Below are positions 20,301-26,923 of a stretch of DNA of 64,000 bases, piece by piece. A program made the translations under genes and the position numbers. Numbering within the stretch: the first letter of the stretch is position 1; the number at the start of each line of letters is the position of its first letter. Source of the DNA: Acidobacteriota bacterium (lineage in GTDB: Bacteria; Acidobacteriota; Thermoanaerobaculia; Gp7-AA8; JAHWKK01). The stretch is taken from positions 1-64,000 of the forward strand of contig JAHWKK010000004.1 in the NCBI GenBank assembly GCA_019347945.1, in the 5' to 3' direction. Below the pieces are notes generated by a model. The model worked only from the letters and a program-made list of their open reading frames with translations, had not been told where the DNA came from and made no database searches.

Positions 20301-20662
20301 TCTCCGAACGTCAGATTCATCCGGACGTAGGGGATCGTCTGATATGGCCTGAAGACTGCGGTACTGACACCGCTCGAGCTGAGATTCTGGAGGTCGCTGT
20401 CGGTCGGCTGATGCTCATAGCCGACGTAGACGCCATACCGCAGCACCCCGTCGGCATCCCCCACGGCGATGATGAGGCGCCCGAGCTCCGTATCACCATT
20501 CTCGTAGGCGGCGGCGAGGCCGGAGGCATTCACCTCTTCGATCCGGTCGTCGATCCGATTTTCGTTCTTGTCCCAGACCCAGCCGAAGGCCGGGGTGGCG
20601 GCCATGATCGTGATGCAGATCGCCATGATGAGCCGCAGCGGTATCGTTGAATTTACTGTCAC
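17345..20662 (-). CDS. Secreted subtilisin-like serine peptidase (S8) with IPT/TIG and C-terminal beta domains
   Basis: 1,105 residues. Signal peptide about 1-27 (AATPAFG). An I9-like prodomain precedes the S8 domain (about 165-490) with Asp181 (SILDTGVND), His236 (QHGTHVAG), oxyanion Asn333 (AAGND) and Ser421 (LSGTSMATPH). Behind it come a fibronectin-like region (about 510-620), an IPT/TIG domain (TPTVIETDPSSAERG onward, about 775-860), a beta-rich lectin-like module (RGWHFKEDGGASSGG) and a terminal pre-peptidase-like domain. The extra domains should bind substrate or the cell surface. Start is GTG 20662 after AAGGGGGATCCC. It shares its upstream region, with clustered TACC/GGTA sites, with the divergent hybrid kinase. 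Confidence 0.93.
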   Translation of the reverse strand: MTVNSTIPLRLIMAICITIMAATPAFGWVWDKNENRIDDRIEEVNASGLAAAYENGDTELGRLIIAVGDADGVLRYGVYVGYEHQPTDSDLQNLSSSGVSTAVFRPYQTIPYVRMNLTFGEIETVASLPNVERVEAIEMMYPVNNVAGKTSGVVDSRFQRFPTVQGNLGFTGSGVVVSILDTGVNDQPDSLTGFPGHEAFTGKFIAGGDFYAGQPAVNTPPDQSINPIDRGPRSQHGTHVAGTAIGTGGPTAVFGGNAPGSLLVDQKVLSDAGAGFGSADGVEWAILNKEKYGIRILNLSLGTLTESDGTDASSRAINAAFDAGLFPIVAAGNDRATNYMPSPAAADKAFTIGAIADQNSLTRQDDLIASYSNEGPRMSDGDADFEDEMKPLVAAPGSGIVSADGMLTTDGRQYKPLSGTSMATPHAAGIVALILEANPSLAPREVWEILKHTSEHRRDWGKTPAGADPFPQGDPNYHPSGGWGQIDAYAAVKEALRLAGDPASQTQVVYIHAEPASDGSAAIDVTWASQREINLAGYDIDRAEDVNGAPGVFERVTAASIPGIGSAIIEQTHNRNGYSFRDTDVEAGKTYWYRIAHTSTDSTVGTIEEPALAVTLGQPRPVARLSYSITHNAIDNDLLVLLGTGPQVERARFVIDGKSALQADTVTVVPGESTTGNRQHDFTIDLTTTHEVESYLPPSKTNPWFLSVKEGGYINRSGRVNSFSLTTFDADGNPTATYETADPTPQETVEGTTTKLWIPDNPDLWVTGDTPTVIETDPSSAERGQELEVSIFGADFSPGATASFGEGIEVNGVEYRSGSWLVATISVSHGAAAGPRDVTVTNMDGISGTRSAAFSVVGEAECTTFTEDIDDSDPAVEYGRGWHFKEDGGASSGGYHRLMARQSDGQSSRVRVVFEGDQVTYFYATSKHGGSADLYIDGVLRDQISYAGTGTQPLFGASRTYADLGEGVHEVVLVPTNAAAFVDGFRIAGCEGGGADASAVESRSATSNSTADMGGLLNSSVVRTVEVSEYDTALSVIVEGASHPLTVNVLGPLGDLLASGESLLEGVSGVVTSVSEPGTYTVQIIDALGGTGAIDISIARTVRVR

Positions 20663-20720
20663 GGGATCCCCCTTCGTGAGCTCTCGATACGGAGAGAGCG
20701 GAGTATTTTGTGGTTCCGAT

Positions 20721-20783
20721 TACCGTAATGGTAGTGATACTACCTCGGTCGAATGGTGGCGATGCTACCATACCTCGGTAGCC
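20721..20783. promoter_or_regulatory. Cluster of TACC/GGTA dyads between the subtilisin and the hybrid kinase
   Basis: Within 63 bases are TACC-GTAAT-GGTA (20721-20733), GGTAG-TGATA-CTACC (20730-20744), ATGGTGG-CGATG-CTACCAT (20753-20771, one mismatch) and TACC-TC-GGTA (20772-20781). Centres of the two larger dyads are 25 bp apart. The cluster lies 60-120 bases upstream of the subtilisin GTG and looks like a multi-site operator. The gap 20663-21113 holds no other gene. Confidence 0.55.
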
Positions 20784-21113
20784 GCGAGAGCACCGGCGAT
20801 GCCCCGAGTCGCTTCCGGTTTGACTCGTGCGATTTGGTTACGCGCTCCGAACGATTCAACAAAATAGAATCCTCGGGATCCGGCACCTTATGAATCGTAC
20901 TGTGGAGCTATTGAAATGCGCATCGGAGACCTCCAGATGTTCCTTTTATGGAACTGATCGCTAAGAGGCTCCTGGGTGCGCCGGTTTCTCAACCGGCCCC
21001 GGCTCCGAAGGCGGCCCGGACCCTCTTTCCTCGTTTCCAGGATCGTCACCGCCCCTCCGGTGATAATCTCCCAGGCCCTGCCCCCTTCCAGGTTTCCACT
21101 ATCATCCCGACAG

Positions 21114-22970
21114 ATGAATTCTCCTCCCGCGGCCACTGACGATTCACCAGCCGGGCTTCCGTCAGAGTTCCAGCTCGAGCTCGATCCCGAAAAGCGAGAG
21201 CGGCAGCGGGACCTCCGGGGACGGGCGCTCCACGCGGTGTATGTTCCGCGACTCCGGCTGATCGGGAGCGTGATCATCTGCGCATGGCTCTACCTCCACA
21301 TGCGCTTCATCTCCGGAGGGTCGTTCGGTGAGTGGGCTTTCGCCTCGGCGCTCCTCTTTGCCTGGGGTGCCGCCGCCTGGATCATCCTCTACCGGTTCTA
21401 TCGACGTCGCGCCCGCTTCGATCTCGCTCATTTTTTTCTTGCCGGCGATCTCTTCCTCTGGACCTATCTGATCTACATCACCGGGGCCGAGCGAAGCTGG
21501 CTGTTCATCCTGCTTTCCGTCCGGGCCGCGGATCAGTCCCCGACCACCTTCCCCAAAACGCTTTACTACGCACACCTCGGCTTTTTTCTGTACCTCGCAC
21601 TGCTCGGATTCATGTATCTGCGGGGAGAGCCGGTGGACTGGGGACTCGGCTGGACCAAGGCCGGGATCATCTACGGCTTCAACCTGTATCTCGCGCTGGC
21701 TGCTCGTACCATGGAGAGAATGAGAGGGAGGATGTCATCGGCCATACGATTTGCGATCGAGCTGATCGGCGACCTGAAACGAAGCGAGAATGAGCTTCAG
21801 GTGGCGCTCTCGAGGAGTGCAGAACTGGAGCGATCTCTCGCTCAGGCGCAGAAACTCGAGTCGCTCGGTCAGATGGCGGCAGGAATCGCACATGACTTCA
21901 ACAACACGATGATGTCGGTCCTCCCGTGGGCGAATCTGATTTCGAAGAAATATCCGGACGATCCTGAGCTGAGCCGCGCGTCCTCCCAGATCAGCAACGC
22001 CGTCACGCGCGCACGCGAGGTGACATCCCACCTGCTTGGCTTCGCTCAGCCGAGGCCTCCCCAGATCGAACTGGTGGATCTCGAAGCGCTTCTCGAGCAG
22101 CAGCTCGACACATTGCGTCTCTCCGTACCGGAGAACGTACGGATCGAGATCGAGCGGACCGCCAGCCCGTGCATGGTCGCGGTCGATACTGCTCAGTTCG
22201 CGCATGCGATCACGAATCTCGTCCTGAACGCTCGCGACGCTCTTCCGGAAGGGGGCGTGATCACGTTCCGCATCAGGGATGCCGAGCCTCATGAGCAGGG
22301 AAGAGCGGAGATCCACCCAGGCTCCCACATCGCCCTGGACGTTGCCGATACCGGAACGGGAATGGACGAAGAAACGATGACGAAGGTCTTCGATCCGTTC
22401 TTCACGACGAAACCGTTTGGGCAGGGTTCCGGGCTCGGACTGGCGGTGGCACACCAGATGGTCACTCAGGCGGGAGGGATCCTGTCGGTTCGATCCGAGC
22501 CGGGCCGCGGATCTGCCTTTACGATCCTGCTTCCCTGTGCAGAACGTGCGCTGCCGCCCTCCGAGACCCGTCCGGTACAGGAAGAAGCTCCGCAAAACTA
22601 TCGCGGTGTCGACGTCATGATCGTCGATGACGACCCGGCCGTCGGGGAAGGTATTCGAATCATGCTCGAGATGACGGAAGCGAATGTGACCCTGCGCAGC
22701 TCCGGACGCGAGGCGCTCGAGTTGCTCGACCGTGGCTTCCATCCCGAGCTGATCATTCTCGACATGGGAATGCCGGAGATGAGCGGTGCAGAGGTTCATG
22801 CCGCCATCCGAGCTCGCAATCTCCGCATTCCGATCCTGATTTCTTCGGGTTACGGGGACCCGAAGCGCCTCGATCAGATCCTCGGCGACGACGCGACCTT
22901 TTATCTGCAGAAGCCGTACGAGCTCAACGACCTCCTCGCCATGATGCAGCGCGCCCTCGGCTCGCGATAG
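21114..22970 (+). CDS. Hybrid membrane sensor histidine kinase with C-terminal receiver domain
   Basis: About 618 residues from ATG 21114. Five to six hydrophobic helices (about 48-200) form a membrane sensor without a large extracytoplasmic loop, then a coiled coil, HisKA with His260 ([10 protein letters not shown]), HATPase_c with N box at about 368-376 (NLVLNARDA), DTGTGM and GQGSGLGLA, and a receiver domain (about 500-618) with phospho-acceptor Asp550 ([13 protein letters not shown]), acidic pair in VDDD and Lys in LQKPYE. Internal phosphotransfer is expected. The frame is open back to 20976, but the upstream residues do not look like protein; no strong ribosome site decides the start. 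It is divergent from the subtilisin gene. Confidence 0.9.
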   Translation: MNSPPAATDDSPAGLPSEFQLELDPEKRERQRDLRGRALHAVYVPRLRLIGSVIICAWLYLHMRFISGGSFGEWAFASALLFAWGAAAWIILYRFYRRRARFDLAHFFLAGDLFLWTYLIYITGAERSWLFILLSVRAADQSPTTFPKTLYYAHLGFFLYLALLGFMYLRGEPVDWGLGWTKAGIIYGFNLYLALAARTMERMRGRMSSAIRFAIELIGDLKRSENELQVALSRSAELERSLAQAQKLESLGQMAAGIAHDFNNTMMSVLPWANLISKKYPDDPELSRASSQISNAVTRAREVTSHLLGFAQPRPPQIELVDLEALLEQQLDTLRLSVPENVRIEIERTASPCMVAVDTAQFAHAITNLVLNARDALPEGGVITFRIRDAEPHEQGRAEIHPGSHIALDVADTGTGMDEETMTKVFDPFFTTKPFGQGSGLGLAVAHQMVTQAGGILSVRSEPGRGSAFTILLPCAERALPPSETRPVQEEAPQNYRGVDVMIVDDDPAVGEGIRIMLEMTEANVTLRSSGREALELLDRGFHPELIILDMGMPEMSGAEVHAAIRARNLRIPILISSGYGDPKRLDQILGDDATFYLQKPYELNDLLAMMQRALGSR

Positions 22971-23039
22971 GCGGCGCGCCTCCCCGATCCATCGAAGACC
23001 GGAATCCGGATCCCCGCACCGTCGCCCTGAAGTCTCGCG

Positions 23040-23297
23040 GAACACATCGACCCTGAGACCGCTCCCGAGGACTACCAGCACCGTTCGATCGGCCCGTTCC
23101 GCGGAACGCCGGAAGATGCCGTCGCGAAGATGGAGGAAGCTCTCGGGCGCATGCACGACCGAGATCGCCGCGTTCGACCCGCTTTGCGGCTCTCATTGGA
23201 GGAGGTGGCGAAGGAGACGGGCTCGATCACGTCATCTTCGACACGGCCCCGACCGGACACGCGCTCCGCCTCCTGAACCTCCCGGCGGCATGGGACG
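23040..23297 (+). pseudogene. Remnant of an ArsA-family ATPase gene
   Basis: Three pieces of an arsenite-pump/GET3-type ATPase lie in order but in different frames: EHIDPETAPEDYQ...DAVAKMEE from 23040, then LSGACTTEIAAFDPL from about 23137, then GDGLDHVIFDTAPTGHALR from 23213, ending LLNLPAAWDG. The last carries the family's DTAPTGH signature. The P-loop half and the C-terminus are absent, and two frameshifts separate the pieces, so it is dead. The rest of the stretch 22971-23668 shows no other gene. Confidence 0.75.
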
Positions 23298-23668
23298 GCA
23301 GAGCGATTCCGAATTCTCGCCACGGTCGCTCGAACCGTCCCTCCGGCACGTCAGGCCACAGTCCCGGCAGAAGAGCGGTCGCCACCAGCCATCCGCCCGG
23401 CGAGATGAGATAGCGACGACCAGAGGTGCAAAGTGTTCGGTAAACATCTCACACGGTTTTCGTCAATCGATCCCAGAACGGCGATTCACATTCGCCGCGG
23501 TGTGGTTCGATGGAGATGAATCGGCCCGTCTGGCGAGAGTGCAGCCGACAATGGCCAGCACACACGCTGCTGAAGCGTAGCGAACCATCTCCCCGGGGTT
23601 CTCGGATCTGAGTGTTCCGAACGCGGACGATGCGCCGCGAATGCCTGAGAGCGGGACCGTATCCCGGT

Positions 23669-24637
23669 TCAGGATCGCTTCGGTAACGACCGCCGAAGTT
23701 TCTCCGTGGAAGGGCGCGATCTCCGCGACTCGCCCGCGAGAAACTCGAGATTCTTGTTCACGACGAATGAGAGAATTTCTCGGCTCGAGTGTTCGGAGAA
23801 TACCCGCGGAGCCGGAACCAGACTCGTCTGCCGAGGAAGGTCCTTCAATGCTTTGCGCGCTTCCAGAGTGATGTAGGTAGGCTCTCCAGGCACGATCTGA
23901 TCGAGATCATCACGACCGGCGATCAGAACGCGCGGTCGTGAAGTGGCCCGGATCGCGGAGAACATCGAATTGAACTTCGGCTCGAACCTCGGATCTCGTG
24001 CGATGAACCATACCGGACCTTTTTCCGTCAGCCGTCCCATCTCCCCGAGGAACTCCGGTCGGAGCGATACGACGATCTCAGGTCTCTTCAGCTCCTTCGC
24101 CGTTTCAGAAATCTGGGACGAGTGGAACGACGTCGTCACGAGCAGGTCGGCTGTTCGCAGATGCCGAAGTGACGCCGGCTTGTTCAGATCCTCGATGTTC
24201 AGAGGCCTGGTCTCGATGCCGTAATCTCTACGGAGCTCCTCGCAAAGACCGGTGAGTTGATCGTCATTGCACTCGATGCAGCAGGCCCGGATTCGAACTG
24301 TCTGTAGGCACCGTGCCAGTCGCTCGGGAAATTCCGTCGCCGGGATGCCACGCTCGAGCACCTCCGTGAGCAGATCGACCATCCAATTCGCGGGCTGCAG
24401 ACTCGCGAGAGCTGCTCCGACAGCCGCGACGTACACGCCTGATCGAGGTCGCATCTCGACGAGCCCTTCGGAGGCAAGCTGCTGATAGCCGGCAAGCACC
24501 AGGCGTGGGTCGGTCCCGAGCTCGGCCGCCGTGCTTCGTACACCGGGTAAGCGGGTCCCAATCTCGAGAACTCCAAGGTGAAGTCCTGAAACAACCCGCT
24601 GCCGGAGAGCTCTCGTGATTTCGTGTTGTCGGGGCAT
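23669..24637 (-). CDS. GntR-family transcriptional regulator
   Basis: 322 residues. The N-terminal winged helix (about 5-72: ITRALRQRVVSGLHLGVLEIG ... SEGLVEMRPRSGVYV) is typical GntR, with the wing LRPRSGVYV pattern. The C-terminal 240 residues contain a conserved-looking alpha/beta region (LLVTTSFHSSQ; VVSLRPEF) but are not the FadR, HutC or MocR effector domain; a periplasmic-binding-like fold, as in some GntR proteins of this phylum, is possible. Divergent from the lipoprotein gene with a perfect dyad between, so it probably regulates itself and that gene. ATG start at 24637. Confidence 0.8.
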   Translation of the reverse strand: MPRQHEITRALRQRVVSGLHLGVLEIGTRLPGVRSTAAELGTDPRLVLAGYQQLASEGLVEMRPRSGVYVAAVGAALASLQPANWMVDLLTEVLERGIPATEFPERLARCLQTVRIRACCIECNDDQLTGLCEELRRDYGIETRPLNIEDLNKPASLRHLRTADLLVTTSFHSSQISETAKELKRPEIVVSLRPEFLGEMGRLTEKGPVWFIARDPRFEPKFNSMFSAIRATSRPRVLIAGRDDLDQIVPGEPTYITLEARKALKDLPRQTSLVPAPRVFSEHSSREILSFVVNKNLEFLAGESRRSRPSTEKLRRSLPKRS

Positions 24638-24668
24638 TTTGTGGCGTGATCTGCATCAGCGGGAGTCC

Positions 24669-24728
24669 AATACAACAAAGTTCGCCTCTGCCTCGATTCT
24701 GTAGCACCAATAATACAACAGTTGGTGC
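24669..24728. promoter_or_regulatory. Probable GntR operator
   Basis: GCACCAA-N11-TTGGTGC (24704-24728) is a perfect 7-bp inverted repeat whose spacer holds AATACAAC; a second AATACAAC lies 43 bases away (24669). It sits in the 133-base gap between gntR and the divergent lipoprotein gene and is the best candidate binding site for the regulator. Confidence 0.6.
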
Positions 24729-24770
24729 CCTGATTGCACGCCACAGAAAAGGATTGGAAAGGAGATCTAC

Positions 24771-25406
24771 ATGAACAGACTTATCAGCACGGCGGCGTTT
24801 GTTGCCGCGTCAGTCGGCATGGCATCGTGTGCCACCGATACCACCATGGACAGACCTCGACCGACCACGGTCCAGGCGACTCACGAGCAGTCGGTCCGAG
24901 CGATGGTCAACACGTGGCCCGAAACGGCGAGAAAGGCAGCCTGGGAGGCGATGGGCAAATACGGCTCACCGGATGGCGTGACCGACACGATGCTGATCTG
25001 GCACGACAACGGTCCGTGGAAGCGAACCATCGTCTACAGGGAGGAAGTCGACCATCGGTTCCCGATGCCGCACAAGGACGTTTGGGAGCAGTTCGTCAAC
25101 TACGACGTTCCGCCGGAAAAATTCGATGAGATTGCGGCATATGACGGTAGCGTGATGATCGAAAGGACAAAGGGCGAGATCTCCGCTCGGTGTGACAAGG
25201 AGGCAGCAAACTTTCTCGCACTGAATCTCGCCGACGACATCATCAACAACCGGCGCACGGTGGATGACGCAAGAAACTTTTACGCTCAGACGATCAAGAC
25301 GATGAAGGAGGGCGGTTCTTCGCCGTATCTCGAGGGACTGCGGTTCACTCCGCCGGCACGTTCCGGATTCGCGGATCGGCCGTCTCCGATTCTTGCCAGT
25401 CGGTGA
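24771..25406 (+). CDS. Putative lipoprotein of unknown function
   Basis: 211 residues with an N-terminal lipoprotein signal (MNRLISTAAFVAASVGMASC; lipobox cysteine at 20). The mature part is mixed alpha/beta with no recognised domain; VDHRFPMPHKDVWEQFVNYDVPPEKFDEI is the most ordered-looking stretch. AAAGGAGAT lies six bases before the ATG, the strongest ribosome site in the neighbourhood. Gene pair with the divergent GntR regulator; a stem-loop follows the stop. Function not recognised. Confidence 0.8.
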   Translation: MNRLISTAAFVAASVGMASCATDTTMDRPRPTTVQATHEQSVRAMVNTWPETARKAAWEAMGKYGSPDGVTDTMLIWHDNGPWKRTIVYREEVDHRFPMPHKDVWEQFVNYDVPPEKFDEIAAYDGSVMIERTKGEISARCDKEAANFLALNLADDIINNRRTVDDARNFYAQTIKTMKEGGSSPYLEGLRFTPPARSGFADRPSPILASR

Positions 25407-25413
25407 TCTGGTG

Positions 25414-25437
25414 GAGCCGGAGCCCGCGCTCCGGCTC
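25414..25437 (+). terminator. Stem-loop after the lipoprotein gene
   Basis: GAGCCGGAGC pairs perfectly with GCTCCGGCTC across CCGC. No T-run follows, so it is either a weak terminator or an mRNA-stabilising hairpin. Confidence 0.5.
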
Positions 25438-25463
25438 TGCAGTATGGAGCCTACGGTTAGGGG

Positions 25464-26552
25464 AGTTGGGGTCACGGCTATAAAATCAACTTAACGTCCG
25501 ATCGAATACCCCTCAGAGATTCCCGCCATGTGCGGTCGTCTTCTGCGGCGCGGATCATTTTGAGACTCCCTGACCCGAGACTCCGAGATACTCCGCGATC
25601 ATCTGCATCGTCAAGCCGCACTCCCGATAGCCGAGCATTGCGAAGGCCTTACGTCCCGGCCGATGGCTCTTGGTTCGAAGTGTCTCCGGCGTCTCATTGA
25701 ATTCACTGAGAACCAGCTCGATGACGTGGTCCAGCGTCGGTCGCACGATCTCGAGCTGGGCGCGCGGGTGCGCACGGCTTCGCGGCTGCGACGAGATCAT
25801 CGGCTGAATCATGTCGCAGAACGCCTCCCCGCCGAGGTAGATCTGACCGATCAGCGATTCCAACGGGTTGTACGAAGCTCCGCGGGCATCCGCAACGAAC
25901 CCACGATAGCTTCCCGTGCCCGTCCCTTGTCCCGCAGATCGAACTTCGCCAGAGTCCACTCCGTCTCGAGCCAGTTCGGCGCGGGTGCCAGACCGGCGGT
26001 CGCGCGGTAGTTGCTCCATTTCCAGTCTCCGGCGTAGGTAACCGCACCACAATGAACCGGATTCAGAACGATGGTGCGCGTGAGCTCGAGCAGGTGCGAC
26101 ACGCGTTCGACCAGGATGTTCTTGAACCGGCCCTGGACAGGTGTCCCACCCTCCGGTGGCGTTCATTGAACCAGCGCGCGTAGGACTCGTTCAACTTCTT
26201 CATTCCGCGAGACAGCCCCACCTCCGGGGTCTCGATCAGCAGGTGGTAGTGATTCGACATCAGAACCCACGCGTGCAGGATCCAGCGGCGGAGAATCACC
26301 ACCTCCTCGAGGATCTCGAGAAACCTCAACCGATCGCGATCATCGCGATAGATGATCCGCCTTTCGTTGCCGCGGGAGGTGATGTGATGGATCGCATCAG
26401 GGAAATCGATGCGGAGTTGTCTGGACACGCGAACGCCGGCCGAAGAACCTTCTGTCTGCGGGACCCAGGCGGTGGAAACCGGAGGTCATTCTACCTCGGC
26501 GGACTGGCACTCGCCACTCGTTAAGTTGCGTTTCTGGCTGTGACCCCAACTT
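25464..26552. mobile_element. 1.09-kb REP-associated transposase element with inverted ends
   Basis: Left end AGTTGGGGTCACGGC ... CAACTTAACG; right end, inverted, AGTTGGGGTCACAGCC ... CAACTTAACG. The interior is filled by one degenerate Y1-type transposase gene on the minus strand. Internally deleted relatives are at 3339-3597 and 5279-5790. The element abuts the truncated LRR gene at 26553, so it, or the deletion that accompanied it, cut that gene. Confidence 0.75.
25478..26428 (-). pseudogene. REP-associated tyrosine (Y1/HUH) transposase, frameshifted
   Basis: The N-terminal 100 residues are a clear Y1 transposase: IDFPDAIHHITSRGNERR (HUH-region), WVLMSNHYHLLIETP and GLSRGMKKLNESYARWFN. 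A frameshift near 26120 moves to the frame RFKNILVERVSHLLELTRTI and LNPVHCGAVTYAGDW, a second near 25890 moves to ARGASYNPLESLIGQIYLGG, and a one-base deletion at about 25558 breaks the C-terminal HTH (GLTMQMIAEYLGVSGQGVS) compared with the 5.7-kb copy. Reading through, the gene would end at TAG 25478. At least three frameshifts make it inactive. GTG start near 26428. Confidence 0.85.
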
Positions 26553-26771
26553 CTACGAGTTGACGGATGCCGAGAGTGAGGCCGATCCTTCGTTGCACAC
26601 GACACCTGCCCACGTGCACTCGGTGCCGGCTGGGCCTCTCCAGTTCGTGTCATCGATCCAGATCTCACCGTCGGTGGAATCGTAAAGGGCGAGGAGCGCC
26701 TGCCGCTCCGAGCTCGGAATCGCGGCGACCGCCGGGGACGCGATCGCGCACGAGAGCGAAATGACCGCCAC
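26553..26771 (-). pseudogene. 5' stub of a leucine-rich-repeat protein gene
   Basis: Signal peptide (MAVISLSCAIASPAVAA) followed by SSERQALLALYDSTDGEIW and WRGPAGTECTWAGVVC, the N-terminal cap of plant-type LRR proteins found in many bacteria. The frame then runs straight into the end of the transposase element, and no LRR units follow, nor on the far side of the element. The exact start is uncertain (GTG 26771 used). Confidence 0.7.
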
Positions 26772-26923
26772 GATGGTAGAAAGCCTGATGACACGCCTCC
26801 AGCCGCTTTGCGTATTCTGATGCTCCGGAGACTCGATTGTATCGCGTTCAGACCGTGTGGGCGATCTTGGGAACCGCTACCTCTGCTTTGTCGGACCTGT
26901 CAATGCCTGAGAGCCGAGCTGGA

